Virus record (IMG/VR): IMGVR_UViG_3300010413_000161
Coordinates: 1 to 27,137 of that record
Origin: a virus
Length of the DNA: 27,137 bases
Reading direction: 5' to 3' (one strand)
Shown here: piece by piece, positions 1-8,795 of the stretch
How positions within the stretch are numbered: the first letter of the stretch is position 1
Layout of the letters: each line of letters opens with the position of its first letter
Notes under the pieces: model-generated
Seen by the model: only the letters and a program-made list of their open reading frames with translations
Databases searched by the model: none
Told to the model about the DNA's origin: nothing
Translations under genes and position numbers: made by a program

Positions 1-792
1 CGGTGACCAGACTTCTATAACCGCAAACTCTGCATTTGCTGGTGGAGTGTCACCACTGAAATCTATATCTGCATAGCTACCTATGCTGCCTGGATCACTT
101 ATCTGAACTGAGGTAGTTTTGACTTCACTTGCCGTAGTTATTTCACCGAGTAGGTAGTGAACGACAGAAGTATTTTCTACATATACCTCAACCCATCTAT
201 CAGACCCAGATACCTTTACAGGAGCAAGAACACATCCAAATCCACAGGAGTAAGCATCATTCCTATCTTCAGTAGAATCTGGATGCCTTGCGTTGGTAAA
301 GTAACTTGTGCTCCCATAAACCAGAAGAACCGCAAAAGCAGCATCGGCACTTAATCCTGTTAGGTTCTCTTCTTCCCACCCAGCGGAACTATTAGTCCAG
401 TTCGTATAGCCAGAACCATAAGCAAAGAAATTAGCTTCACCTTCAAAGTAGCCGATTATATGAACTACTGCTGTACTAGGATCTTGAAGGAAAACATCGA
501 TAGTTTTTTCTGCGCCTGAAACATCAATCTTTACATAGAATACCTGCCTGGAATACGGAGATATATATTGTGTCAAATCATCTGCACAATCAACTGCCTG
601 CACTGCACAGTTTCTGGCTGCATTTTTGCCGTTGTAAATATAGACTATTACACCTGTCGCACCATCAGGAAAGGTAGGAGCATTGCCAACGTAAGACGCA
701 TTGTCGGTTAGATCAATATCTCTAGTCCAGGCATTTGTGTTTAGGCCGGTGAGTACCGCACCGCCATTTTCTGCGTAGGTAAAGTATTTCAA
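1..792 (-). CDS. Virion/adhesin-like repeat protein, C-terminus beyond left edge
   Basis: An open frame of 264 codons runs off the window at base 1. I start it at a TTG that overlaps the upstream stop (TTGA), with AGGAG about 10 bases before it; no in-frame ATG lies nearby. The product opens LKYFTYAENGGAVLTG and is rich in Thr, Ser, Asn and aromatic residues, as expected of a beta-sandwich virion protein. Two segments look like copies of one domain: 'VSGAEKTIDVFLQDPSTAVVHIIGY' type at about residues 90-115 and 'VSGSDRWVEVYVENTSVVHYLLGE' type at about 195-220, each followed by a Gly/Ser-rich stretch and a 'FAV.LVYGS' or 'FAVIEVW' strand. It is the last gene of a leftward operon of adhesin-like genes. 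A tail or host-contact role is inferred from context only; I do not recognise the family. Confidence 0.6.
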   Translation of the reverse strand, partial: MKYFTYAENGGAVLTGLNTNAWTRDIDLTDNASYVGNAPTFPDGATGVIVYIYNGKNAARNCAVQAVDCADDLTQYISPYSRQVFYVKIDVSGAEKTIDVFLQDPSTAVVHIIGYFEGEANFFAYGSGYTNWTNSSAGWEEENLTGLSADAAFAVLLVYGSTSYFTNARHPDSTEDRNDAYSCGFGCVLAPVKVSGSDRWVEVYVENTSVVHYLLGEITTASEVKTTSVQISDPGSIGSYADIDFSGDTPPANAEFAVIEVWSP

Positions 793-1133
793 TAGACAAC
801 AGCTCCTGTCTTACCCAAGCATGAGATGACCTTATCCATTGCTATTATGTGCATAGCATCGAAGGCATCTTTGTTTGCCAGATACCATGAAACAAAGGTT
901 TGAGGATCGAGCACAGTATCACCCATCGTTGCCCCATCAGCATCTATGTCTATCTGCTTAATCCTCCTGGTTGGAACTATTTCATCCCCATCAATATATC
1001 CTTCCTCAAAGGTAATTATTGCCATGTTCTTTTGTGGGAGAAAAGACACCTGGTGGATCCTGAATCCCTCCACGCTTAAATTTTCTATCTCGTCATACGG
1101 AGCATCGTAGTCATAAATTTTTGGTCTTGCCAT
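789..1133 (-). CDS. Hypothetical phage protein, 114 aa
   Basis: It starts MARPKIYDYDAPYDEIENLS and ends GKTGAVVY. It is soluble and acidic, with no signal peptide, membrane segment or catalytic motif that I can see. The middle ('FLPQKNMAIITFEEGYIDGDEIVP') looks like beta strands, and the C-terminal half is helical. Its start overlaps the preceding zinc-finger gene by 23 bases and its stop overlaps the next start, so it belongs to the same tightly coupled operon. Small proteins like this between tail-fibre genes are often chaperones or minor virion parts, but nothing in the sequence decides that. Function unknown. Confidence 0.75.
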   Translation of the reverse strand: MARPKIYDYDAPYDEIENLSVEGFRIHQVSFLPQKNMAIITFEEGYIDGDEIVPTRRIKQIDIDADGATMGDTVLDPQTFVSWYLANKDAFDAMHIIAMDKVISCLGKTGAVVY

Positions 1134-1356
1134 AATCTGTTTCCTTTCTTTTGATGCGCTTTACTCCCTGGTTGTCGGCAACAAAATGATGCTTGCCAGC
1201 ACATACATACACAGTCCAATCGCCTTTCTCCATCCATCGGCGAACACACAAATACGAGCAAAACCTTGTCTGACTGTCATATGCCGGAAACTCTCTTCCA
1301 CAGTAATCGCAATGGAATTTCTCATAGTATTTGTTGCCACTATTAGGCCAACTCAT
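1111..1356 (-). CDS. Small zinc-finger-like protein, 81 aa
   Basis: The product (MSWPNSGNKYYEKFHCDYCG...) has a CDYC pair near residue 16 and a second FCSYLC pair near residue 33. This C-x2-C...C-x3-C pattern is typical of a treble-clef or zinc-ribbon knuckle ('CxYCGxxF...RFCSxxC'). The remainder is basic (GVKRIKRKETDYGKTKNL). The ATG overlaps the TGA of the upstream gene as ATGA. Such fingers usually bind nucleic acid or stabilise a small fold. It is odd among virion/adhesin genes and may be a cargo gene or a small regulator. The zinc assignment is by motif only. Confidence 0.75.
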   Translation of the reverse strand: MSWPNSGNKYYEKFHCDYCGREFPAYDSQTRFCSYLCVRRWMEKGDWTVYVCAGKHHFVADNQGVKRIKRKETDYGKTKNL

Positions 1357-1790
1357 TGTGAACTCGGCCCCCCACCTGAAGTAACCGGCTCCGGTACAAC
1401 TACCTCAATCTTCAACTCTGCACCCTCGGGCCAGACAGGCGCAAACCCTTCACCACTGCCTAAATTAACCGATGCTGCTCCGTTCAACAGGGTTTCGTTA
1501 CCCAGAGCGTCAAAAGCACTCAGCCAGAAGTAATGGAAACCAGGCCCGAGGTCGAACAGAAAATTGTCCACCGGAGCCAGCTCACCACCCTGACTAATAA
1601 TCGCAACCGCCAACGTCTGACCTATTACCGGAGTAGTATCGTTAACCGACCGGTATATCTTGTACCCCGCCAGATCACCCTGCGGGTCACTTGCAGCCAC
1701 CCAGCTCAACCTACACTTCCAGGTCTGGGCAAAGACTGACGATACAAGAAACATGGAAAACATAATTATGAGCATCGTAATTCTTTTCAT
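1353..1790 (-). CDS. Secreted fibronectin type III-like protein, 145 aa
   Basis: Residues 1-21 form a classic Sec signal peptide: MKR, then a hydrophobic run, then SSVFAQ with a likely cut after FAQ. The mature part begins WKCRLSWVAASDPQGDLAGYKIYRS, which is the A-to-C strand signature of a fibronectin type III domain ('LSW...DP.GDLAGYKIYRS'), and continues with a 'FHYFWLSAFDALGNET' strand pair. The tail is Pro/Gly/Ser-rich. It is coupled by ATGA overlap to the next gene and lies four bases downstream of the big beta-helix gene. FN3 domains in phage usually sit on virion surface proteins and help attachment to carbohydrate. The signal peptide argues for export instead, which is unusual for a virion protein. 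Confidence 0.8.
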   Translation of the reverse strand: MKRITMLIIMFSMFLVSSVFAQTWKCRLSWVAASDPQGDLAGYKIYRSVNDTTPVIGQTLAVAIISQGGELAPVDNFLFDLGPGFHYFWLSAFDALGNETLLNGAASVNLGSGEGFAPVWPEGAELKIEVVVPEPVTSGGGPSSQ

Positions 1791-1794
1791 TCAC

Positions 1795-4700
1795 TTATCC
1801 TCCTGTGCCTACTTTTCCTCCAATGGTTGTTGAGCCACCTATATCTACCCCTGTATGCGGAGCAGGTGGAGATCCTAAGGTTTCAAAGTTTACCGCTGTT
1901 GACCAGGCTCCATAGTAATATGTCCTGTCAGATAGTAGAACACCGTACCTTACCCTGCCGCAGTATTTAGTAGATGGAATTAAGTTAACCGCAAAAGTAT
2001 CATTGGATTCTAGGTCGGTAATGCTTATATCTTCAAAAAGAGGACTAGCCCAGGACTCATCTGTGCAAAGATAGTCGCTATCCGAATCCAGAACTATCTG
2101 CCAATGAGAGACATAATGGTCGCAGCCACCAGCGGCAACAAAGTTTGAGGAAGTAGTGGTAGGGTTAATGGAACAACCAGAACCTCCGCAATTATCTGTG
2201 GGTGCTGTCCAAGTCGGGGCCACAGGGGCACAAATGGTAAAATCGACGAATGTTCCTTTCCTGTAAAGACCCATTGCCTGTACGCCAGTTAAAATATAGT
2301 CGGTGCCCGGGTTATCTTCTTCAAATTGCCTGTCCGTTATTTGATACTGCGGATACATCTGTACGCCAAGAATGTCATCCGATGCCCCTGGAGTTGTAGA
2401 GATAACCTTTGCAAATGGTCCATAGCCAGTACAAGGTGACCCATACGAACACGGTGACCCATACGAACACCCTAAATCAGTCGCTGGTGGGTTCTGGCCT
2501 TCGTAGCCCATAAGTGCAATATTGGTGCTGTCAATGATGTGTATCCACTGGGCGCACCAATGCTCGTCTTTTGTTCCATATAACATCACATTCGAGGCAC
2601 TTTGTATTAACGTGTCGCCCCATTCATCATCGGAACTCCAGCAGTCTCTATCTTCTGGGTTGTGATCGTAGAAGAGTAATGGCTGGCTTGTGCCGTATAT
2701 TTTTAAATGATGATAATCCTGATTGAGGGTACTATGACCTTCGTTCGAGTGCCAGCCATATATTCTCCCGCCAGCATTGTCGCTGTAAAGGTATCGTACA
2801 TGAGCGTTTGTAACATCTAAATCCTCATAGAGCGTTTCGTAGTCAGAAGTGTTTTTGATGATTGATCTACGCCCAGACTTGTGGTTGTATAAACCAAACC
2901 AATCATAAGCTAAAGTGTTATGTCGAAATCGTAGCTGCATATCACCAAGAAAAATGAAAGCATCCGCATCGTTAGGTGTGGTTATCAGAAATACCTGGCT
3001 TGTTGGGTGCCAGCTTATATCTGGAAATACAATAGTATTTGCATTGTTTAAGCCAAACAGATAGTTGCCATCATTCATTGTGATCCCAGATCCCAGATTC
3101 CACCAGCCCCTTGGTAGAAACACCTTTGAGTAGGAGTTCAGAGCATTCTGTAAGGCCGAAGAAATGTCAGTATATCCGGTGTTGTCCATCCCAAGATCAT
3201 TTAGCGCGTCATAGACATCTACATCTTCAAAGTCGGGAAGGCCGCTTATTCCATGTTTAGTAAACAAATCAGTGGGAGGGCTTCCGGCATTTAAGGTTTT
3301 ACTGTTAGCTGGCTCGGCAGTAGAATTTTTGTCACCATCTATAATGTTTCGGCTATCCCATCCTCCATCACCACCAGCGCCTTGTACTGTATAGGCGTAC
3401 TCGTTTATACGATGCCAGTTTCCAGTGCTATCTAGGGCTACAGCGGATTCAGCACCACTTTGAATCGCATTCAAGGCTTGCCCAGCCGGGCCTTGCATGT
3501 AGACATTTTTGAGGTAAATGCCAGCGCCAGAAGAGTTGTCAATCACAGTACCCCCAGAAGCTCCGGTAATGTCTATGCGTCCATCCTGAATTATCAAGGC
3601 ACTTTCTGCTTCAAGATATGATCGACCTGTCTCTATTGCCGGAGCGTCATCTATCTCTATCTTCAGTCCGGTAAATATGGATACCTTTGGGTCTTCAAAG
3701 TAAATTGCTCTTGACCCCTGCCCTGTCAACTCCACATTGGCAAAGGTTCCTGGCCTGCCAGTTTGAGTTTGATATATTCCGTATTCACCGTTAGTGACTT
3801 TGAAATTAGTAGTGCCTCCACCAGCAGTTGTTCTGGAATTATATAAACCACAGTATCCTCCTGTGGCATCAATCTCAACATCTTGTATATATGATCCCTG
3901 TGGGCCGTTAAAGAATAGACCGCAAGCTCCTGCATTCGTTCCTGTGACGATCTTTATGTTACGGATGCTTGAGTTAAAGAGGTTGCCTTGGTTGGTCGAG
4001 CAGGGTTCGGCGTTAGTACAGGCAAGTTCGTCATGCCAAATCCACACTACTGGATTCGGAGTAGATGCACTGTTATACGTAATCGTCTTATTAAATACAA
4101 CTTCGCTGCCAGCGGAATTATCCAGAACGATTGTCGGCTTTGCTCCCGCATAACTACCAAGCAAGTTGACTGTCCTTGTCCTGGTGTGTGCATTTCCATA
4201 AATAGATAACCTTCCCTGGATGAGCCCTGTAGTGCGATAAGTACCAGTGGGAAAGAACACGGTCATTGCAAAAGCCTGAGCTTCGGTAATGACATGGTTG
4301 ATAACATTTTTGCAATCTTCTACTCCGTCGTTAGTGCATTTATCAGAGCCGTTCCAGTTGTGATAAAGAGTGACGGGAAGTAATCCTTTTGCAACGTACT
4401 CATTATGCTGGTAGCCATTTAGAAGAATATATGGAGGCAGTCCCGTAACAATATTCCCAAGTTTATAGTTATCGACGGTAAACTCCACCTCAGTCCATGC
4501 AGAGTCACCAGCACTGTTGGTGTGCCTGTGCCTAATGTATCTCGTCCACCAATAGCCACTTTTATACAGAGATAGAAAAGAGCTACTTATTGTCCATTGC
4601 GTTAGGTTGACCGCATCATCGTAGGAGTAAGTGACAAGCGTTCCACCACCACCAGATGCGGTTCTGAGTTCCCAATCGCTAGACAGATGCGTTCCATCCC

Positions 4701-4863
4701 CGACATAGCCAACATCATCACTCTGCACTACCAGATCGTAGTCGTAAGCAGGAAACCAGTCGTGGGAACGTGGGTGGTCGATAACTGGTGCATCTGGAAC
4801 ATCCGCATGAACTGGGGCTGTTATGTATAAAATTGCAAATAGTATTATAAATAGCTTCTTCAT
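1795..4863 (-). CDS. Large exported double beta-helix (pectate-lyase-like) protein, 1022 aa
   Basis: The N-terminus (MKKLFIILFAILYITAPVHA, likely cut after VHA) is a Sec signal peptide. Two separate pectate-lyase-type right-handed beta-helix entry motifs are visible: 'VINHVITEAQAF..TVFFPTGTYRTTG' at about residues 187-212 and 'DISSALQNALNSYSKVFLPRGWWNLGSG' at about 565-595. Each is followed by long Gly/Asn/Ile-rich repeats. FN3-like segments with an 'SSDWELRT' or 'SHWQIVLDSD' strand flank both ends (residues 23-130 and about 905-1010). A Cys-bearing tandem repeat (SYGSPC twice) sits near residue 800. In phages this fold is used by tailspikes that bind or cut surface polysaccharide. No catalytic residues can be assigned by eye, so binding and hydrolysis remain equally possible. 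Confidence 0.8.
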   Translation of the reverse strand: MKKLFIILFAILYITAPVHADVPDAPVIDHPRSHDWFPAYDYDLVVQSDDVGYVGDGTHLSSDWELRTASGGGGTLVTYSYDDAVNLTQWTISSSFLSLYKSGYWWTRYIRHRHTNSAGDSAWTEVEFTVDNYKLGNIVTGLPPYILLNGYQHNEYVAKGLLPVTLYHNWNGSDKCTNDGVEDCKNVINHVITEAQAFAMTVFFPTGTYRTTGLIQGRLSIYGNAHTRTRTVNLLGSYAGAKPTIVLDNSAGSEVVFNKTITYNSASTPNPVVWIWHDELACTNAEPCSTNQGNLFNSSIRNIKIVTGTNAGACGLFFNGPQGSYIQDVEIDATGGYCGLYNSRTTAGGGTTNFKVTNGEYGIYQTQTGRPGTFANVELTGQGSRAIYFEDPKVSIFTGLKIEIDDAPAIETGRSYLEAESALIIQDGRIDITGASGGTVIDNSSGAGIYLKNVYMQGPAGQALNAIQSGAESAVALDSTGNWHRINEYAYTVQGAGGDGGWDSRNIIDGDKNSTAEPANSKTLNAGSPPTDLFTKHGISGLPDFEDVDVYDALNDLGMDNTGYTDISSALQNALNSYSKVFLPRGWWNLGSGITMNDGNYLFGLNNANTIVFPDISWHPTSQVFLITTPNDADAFIFLGDMQLRFRHNTLAYDWFGLYNHKSGRRSIIKNTSDYETLYEDLDVTNAHVRYLYSDNAGGRIYGWHSNEGHSTLNQDYHHLKIYGTSQPLLFYDHNPEDRDCWSSDDEWGDTLIQSASNVMLYGTKDEHWCAQWIHIIDSTNIALMGYEGQNPPATDLGCSYGSPCSYGSPCTGYGPFAKVISTTPGASDDILGVQMYPQYQITDRQFEEDNPGTDYILTGVQAMGLYRKGTFVDFTICAPVAPTWTAPTDNCGGSGCSINPTTTSSNFVAAGGCDHYVSHWQIVLDSDSDYLCTDESWASPLFEDISITDLESNDTFAVNLIPSTKYCGRVRYGVLLSDRTYYYGAWSTAVNFETLGSPPAPHTGVDIGGSTTIGGKVGTGG
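2435..2470 (-). repeat. Perfect 18-bp tandem duplication inside the beta-helix gene
   Basis: GGTGACCCATACGAACAC occurs twice back to back. It adds a second SYGSPC hexapeptide to the product without changing frame. It looks like a recent slippage duplication in a loop of the beta-helix protein. Confidence 0.9.
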
Positions 4864-5705
4864 GGACTTATCCCTGGTAAAGTCGTGTCAGCGGCAAGAA
4901 TATCCATTTGATAAGTTGCAGTCTCTCCTGTCTTCAAATATGAGGTGTCCCAGCCTAACCCTGTTTGTTCCGATCCCCAATAAACAGTTTTAATATCCTT
5001 ATCGGCCACACCATCGGCGTCATGGCTAATTTCGGTAGACTCATAAACTCCGTCGCAGGCGGCATCTAATTTTACATAGTAAGCTGTTGAATTTTGCCAT
5101 TCTACCTGGACACAGAAAGGATCGTTGAGTGAAAGGCTTGTAGTGCCAGTTTTGTTTTCGGTTCCGTAAAGGCTATTCCAGAATTTACTAGACAATCTGT
5201 AACTGCTTCCATTCCATATAACATACAGCGAGAAGAGCGTGTTGAGGGGCGGCCCGCCAGTGGCCTCGGTTACTCCAATCAGGCCGATATACGAGCTGGT
5301 GGTCAAGCTCATGCTTGTCATATCCACGGCGACTTCATAATAAACGTGGCTCTGAGCAGAGGAGTAGGTCTGAAGCAAAGAAGCTTCTTCATCACCATCT
5401 TCTATGTAAATCTCCAGCGCATAGGAACCCTTTCCACTAGGCCAACCTGAGTTTTCATGTGCCGTATTAGTCATCGTTGCACTGGCAGATACGTTTGCAG
5501 TCCAACTGGAACCTTGCGCCGTGACAATACTTGTGCCTGAAACACTGTTGCTGCCTTCCAAGTCCTCACAAGTAATAGAGGCAGGATCAGTGAATGTATT
5601 ACAAAATCCGCCACTACTTCTTGTTTTGGCAACCTTCATGTGCCAATGCTGGATGCTGGCACCAAGCAAGAAAGGAACGAACAATAGTAGTAACCATTTA
5701 CGCAT
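4860..5705 (-). CDS. Exported beta-sandwich-like protein, 281 aa
   Basis: I start at the ATG giving MRKWLLLLFVPFLLGASIQ, because it overlaps the upstream stop as TAATG and puts the basic residues just before the hydrophobic run. An ATG 18 bases upstream is possible. The N-terminus is a Sec-type signal sequence or membrane anchor. The mature part is Ser/Thr/Tyr-rich with alternating strands ('SYALEIYIEDGD', 'HVYYEVAVDMTSMSL', 'FCVQVEWQNSTAYYVKLDAACDG'), the look of a concanavalin/LamG-type jelly roll, a carbohydrate-binding fold. That fold call is inference from pattern. The ATGA overlap with the beta-helix gene suggests coupled expression. Probably part of a host-contact apparatus. Confidence 0.75.
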   Translation of the reverse strand: MRKWLLLLFVPFLLGASIQHWHMKVAKTRSSGGFCNTFTDPASITCEDLEGSNSVSGTSIVTAQGSSWTANVSASATMTNTAHENSGWPSGKGSYALEIYIEDGDEEASLLQTYSSAQSHVYYEVAVDMTSMSLTTSSYIGLIGVTEATGGPPLNTLFSLYVIWNGSSYRLSSKFWNSLYGTENKTGTTSLSLNDPFCVQVEWQNSTAYYVKLDAACDGVYESTEISHDADGVADKDIKTVYWGSEQTGLGWDTSYLKTGETATYQMDILAADTTLPGISP

Positions 5706-7045
5706 TAGCTTCCATCCGTCCAAAGATCACCGTCGTTGCTACCTGAAGCACAACACCATCCATCTGTGGAGTAATAGGTGCAGACGATTATATCGCCAGA
5801 GGTAGAAGTGTTAGCTGCCTTGTCTCCATCGTCCAGAGTAGTACCGTCCAAAATCATTTTGTCGTCAGACTGTACGTCAAGATCTACCTGAACTGCACCA
5901 ATGGTAATCACTGTAAAGGCCATGTTTGCGGCCAGATCGTCACAGGCAGTAATGTCAATTCCATCACCAGTAGCGTAGATAACTCCACCATAGCACTCTC
6001 TGGGGTCTGTGGTGCCGATGGTGTAGTTTGTAGCAGTGGTCTTAGTAGTTACTCCAGCTCCACCATTAGCTGTAGGCAAAGCTCCATTTGACCCCCACGT
6101 TACGGTCTTATTCGCAGACCAATCGCCGGAAATGGTCAGTCTAAGGTAATTATCTCCAGCGGAATCGTATATGTCTACTGTCCCAACTCCGGCTGCGCTA
6201 GTTGCCAATCCCCCAGGAACAGTTAACAGGTCTGAGTCGTTGATAGTTAGGCCGCTTGCTTGTACTCCCTTCCCTGTCCCATCTGACCTAACAACCACAT
6301 TGTCAGTTCCAAATCCCACCGCCGCCGTCACATCACCAGATCCCCCCGCTGCGGACGTAGTCAACCTCCACTGGTCCTGGTCTGTATAGACAAAACACGC
6401 GATGTCGGTTGCGCCTATATTGGTCCAATCCGCCCCGCCGTTCCCCTCCAACCCCGAGGACGTAAAGTCAAGATCAAAGTAGGCGTCCAAAAAGTAAACA
6501 CAAAAGCGGTATCCCTCTGGAATAGAACTCCCCCCAAAGTCAAAGTCGTTGATAACCGTGTTAGTCGTATCAGTATCGACGGCCTTGAAGAGAGATCCAC
6601 CGGATACATCCGGAGTAATGTCTCCATCGGTAATCGCCACGACGTCCGAAATAAGAGAGTTCCCATTTAAATCTAAATTACCGCCCAACTGTGGAGTATA
6701 ATAGCCGGCCAGATACTCTACCAGATTCCACTGTCCTGTTCCCCCACAGTCGGCTCGATCATCTGGGGTGATCACCAAATAGGGGGCTGCCCCAGTCTCG
6801 GAACTCGTGCCGGTCACATCAAAGACATATAACGCGAGCGAGCTGGCTCCAAGGACTAAGGCCCGGTCACCGGTAGCGATACGTCGATTAGTATTGTTCC
6901 CTTGGATGTCGTCACATTCAACCGCATCCAATGCCCCAGAAACCCCTCCGACGTAGGAAGTGCGCAGGATGACCCCAACGTCGGCGGCTTGTAACTTGAC
7001 GGGCAACAAGAGAAGTAATAGGATCAAGAGTAAACGCAGAATCAT
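5705..7045 (-). CDS. Tail-fibre-like protein with N-terminal signal sequence, 446 aa
   Basis: The N-terminus (MILRLLLILLLLLLPVKLQA, likely cut after LQA) is strongly hydrophobic and ends like a Sec signal peptide. The body carries phrases I know from phage tail fibres: 'TPQLGGNLDLNGNSLIS' (about residues 117-133) and 'DNVVVRSDGTGKGVQASGLTINDSD' (about 248-272), then 'LATSAAGVGTVDIYDSAGDNYLRL'. These mark fibrous beta-rich repeats followed by a C-terminal head domain. It directly follows the portal gene (ATGA overlap) and precedes three more exported adhesin-like genes. A tail-fibre or adhesin role is well supported by composition, but the signal sequence is unexpected because fibres normally assemble in the cytoplasm. 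Confidence 0.8.
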   Translation of the reverse strand: MILRLLLILLLLLLPVKLQAADVGVILRTSYVGGVSGALDAVECDDIQGNNTNRRIATGDRALVLGASSLALYVFDVTGTSSETGAAPYLVITPDDRADCGGTGQWNLVEYLAGYYTPQLGGNLDLNGNSLISDVVAITDGDITPDVSGGSLFKAVDTDTTNTVINDFDFGGSSIPEGYRFCVYFLDAYFDLDFTSSGLEGNGGADWTNIGATDIACFVYTDQDQWRLTTSAAGGSGDVTAAVGFGTDNVVVRSDGTGKGVQASGLTINDSDLLTVPGGLATSAAGVGTVDIYDSAGDNYLRLTISGDWSANKTVTWGSNGALPTANGGAGVTTKTTATNYTIGTTDPRECYGGVIYATGDGIDITACDDLAANMAFTVITIGAVQVDLDVQSDDKMILDGTTLDDGDKAANTSTSGDIIVCTYYSTDGWCCASGSNDGDLWTDGS

Positions 7046-8787
7046 TGTGGCATCCCCATTCCCGGAGCCGGAAGAGCCATGGCCATCTGCTCAATAATCT
7101 TGGCTTCCTCTGGACTGATTATGACCTTGAGATCTCCAAGCTCCAACTTGTCAACGATCGTGGAAAGCAAGTTATACATTTGTATGTAAGGCTTCCATTC
7201 TGGTATCAGTGATAATTCTGTCAAGAACTGAAGCCGTTGTAACACTTCCTGCTGCCGCATTACCGAGCTGATTCCCCCCATCTTCATGTGGGCCTTACGC
7301 TGCATAGGACTCATTTGCTTTGAGGCCTGGAGGAATTGCATAATCTGGATTGGATGGTAATCTCCTTCGAAAAGTGATAAAGGACTAGGATCATCATAAA
7401 GATCCCACTGTAAGCTTATGATCTCAAGGGAGGCCCACAACGCCCTAGTCGCCCCATCCTCAAGATCATTCATCATTGAATCAAACACTCCCATCGCCTG
7501 CCTGGTTTTGATCTCTACCTCTCCACGAGTAATCTTGCTTCGGTGCCCAGGGAGGCCCTCAATAAACTCGGACACAAACGTTGAATTCTGCCAGATCTTT
7601 TCAAACAGCTGCATCATAGGAAGCATGGTATCGCCAACCCGACTTTTCTTCTCTATATAACTAACCGCCTGTCCCATCCCATGCGTCCCGGTCTTTCGAA
7701 GGAAGGTCTTGCCTGGATAAGCTTCATAGTCGATTTCATCATCAAGCATGTCTGGGTCAAGTTCAAGCATGGCATTGACAACCCAATTAAGATCATCAAT
7801 AGAAAGGTTAAAGAAGTTGTTAATCAACTTCCACAACTTTATTACCCCCTCAAGCAGCCCACGCCCTTCATAACGCAACAAGTGGGGGATAGAGGTAAAA
7901 GACACTCCCGGCCATCGCATAGTCTGGAAGGGAGACGGAGCTGGAGGTCGAATAACGAATTTCCCGCCCGCAATGGTATATCTGGCATTCGGCAAAAGCA
8001 AGTTCCCGTTTCTGTCCAGAACAACGCCCCAGAACTCCCGAACCCGCACAGACTTTCTAAACTTGCTTCTCTCCCTGAACTGCTGTCTCCTTCGAGCTTC
8101 TTCTTCCTCATTCTCGGCCTTTCCACCCATGGTATCAGGAATCCGATCGATCCCCACATAAAGCCCTTCCTGTTCTCCTTGTTTGAGTCTCCACAAGTCA
8201 ACCCACTCTTCATGGATCCAATAGTTGCCGGAGAAAGGACGCCTTGGCATTGCGTCTGGATCCCGCCTGACCTTCCATGGCTCAACAAGTACCCACTCCA
8301 ATCCACCTTCATCCTTCCAGACCGGAATCATCTCCATGCTCAGGCCCAGAACAAATGTCATTTCACTGGCATCTGAGAAGGCCATTGGAAAGTTTGCATT
8401 CTGTGGATTGTTATGGAACCTGAGGGCCTTCTCCCAAAAAGCAGCTTCGTCTGCCGCTATCCCAGGGTTGGGTTCAAGAGAGAAGTAATTGGGGGTGGAA
8501 TTAAGAGAACGCCTAATAACAGCTTTGGCCTGCTGTACTGTACTGAACGCCTTTGGTAAAGCCACCTGGTTCTGCCAATCTTCTTTATCGGAAAAGTCCA
8601 TCTCGTTGTTATAAATGTCCCAGGCCGTGTCCCACATCTCATAGATTTCTTTGTTGGCATCCTCGGCCTCTTTCCAACACGCCTCGGCGTAATCCACAAG
8701 ATGGGTCTCATCGAGTTGTTCGGCTTCTTCCGTCCGCTCTTCTAATTCTTGTTGGTCAAAGGTTGGCATCTGAATAACGTCTGGCAT
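7042..8787 (-). CDS. Portal (head-to-tail connector) protein, 581 aa
   Basis: The product forms the dodecameric ring at one capsid vertex through which DNA is packaged. Support comes from a long acidic N-terminal helix region ('EACWKEAEDANKEIYEMWDTAWDIYNNEMDF'), a 'DWQNQVALPKAFSTVQQAKAVIRRSL' segment, a central 'VEPWKVRRDPDAMPR' beta wing, a helical stretch ('GLLEGVIKLWKLINNFFNLSIDDLNW') and a late 'SEFIEGLPGHRSKITRGEVEIKTRQA' stem/clip-like region. These phrases and the length are typical of portal proteins of tailed phages. The gene lies right after the terminase and a zinc-ribbon gene, as expected for packaging modules. The C-terminus ends in a Met/Pro/Gly-rich tail. No scaffold, protease or major capsid gene follows; fibre-type genes do. 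Confidence 0.85.
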   Translation of the reverse strand: MPDVIQMPTFDQQELEERTEEAEQLDETHLVDYAEACWKEAEDANKEIYEMWDTAWDIYNNEMDFSDKEDWQNQVALPKAFSTVQQAKAVIRRSLNSTPNYFSLEPNPGIAADEAAFWEKALRFHNNPQNANFPMAFSDASEMTFVLGLSMEMIPVWKDEGGLEWVLVEPWKVRRDPDAMPRRPFSGNYWIHEEWVDLWRLKQGEQEGLYVGIDRIPDTMGGKAENEEEEARRRQQFRERSKFRKSVRVREFWGVVLDRNGNLLLPNARYTIAGGKFVIRPPAPSPFQTMRWPGVSFTSIPHLLRYEGRGLLEGVIKLWKLINNFFNLSIDDLNWVVNAMLELDPDMLDDEIDYEAYPGKTFLRKTGTHGMGQAVSYIEKKSRVGDTMLPMMQLFEKIWQNSTFVSEFIEGLPGHRSKITRGEVEIKTRQAMGVFDSMMNDLEDGATRALWASLEIISLQWDLYDDPSPLSLFEGDYHPIQIMQFLQASKQMSPMQRKAHMKMGGISSVMRQQEVLQRLQFLTELSLIPEWKPYIQMYNLLSTIVDKLELGDLKVIISPEEAKIIEQMAMALPAPGMGMPQ

Positions 8788-8795
8788 ATCAACTC

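Noticed and set aside
157-354. A short plus-strand frame near the left edge.
   Set aside because: It lies opposite a 264-codon minus-strand frame with repeat-domain pattern and operon coupling.
7681-8376. A 231-codon plus-strand frame opposite the portal gene.
   Set aside because: It is fully antisense to a convincing portal protein, with no ribosome site and no domain pattern.
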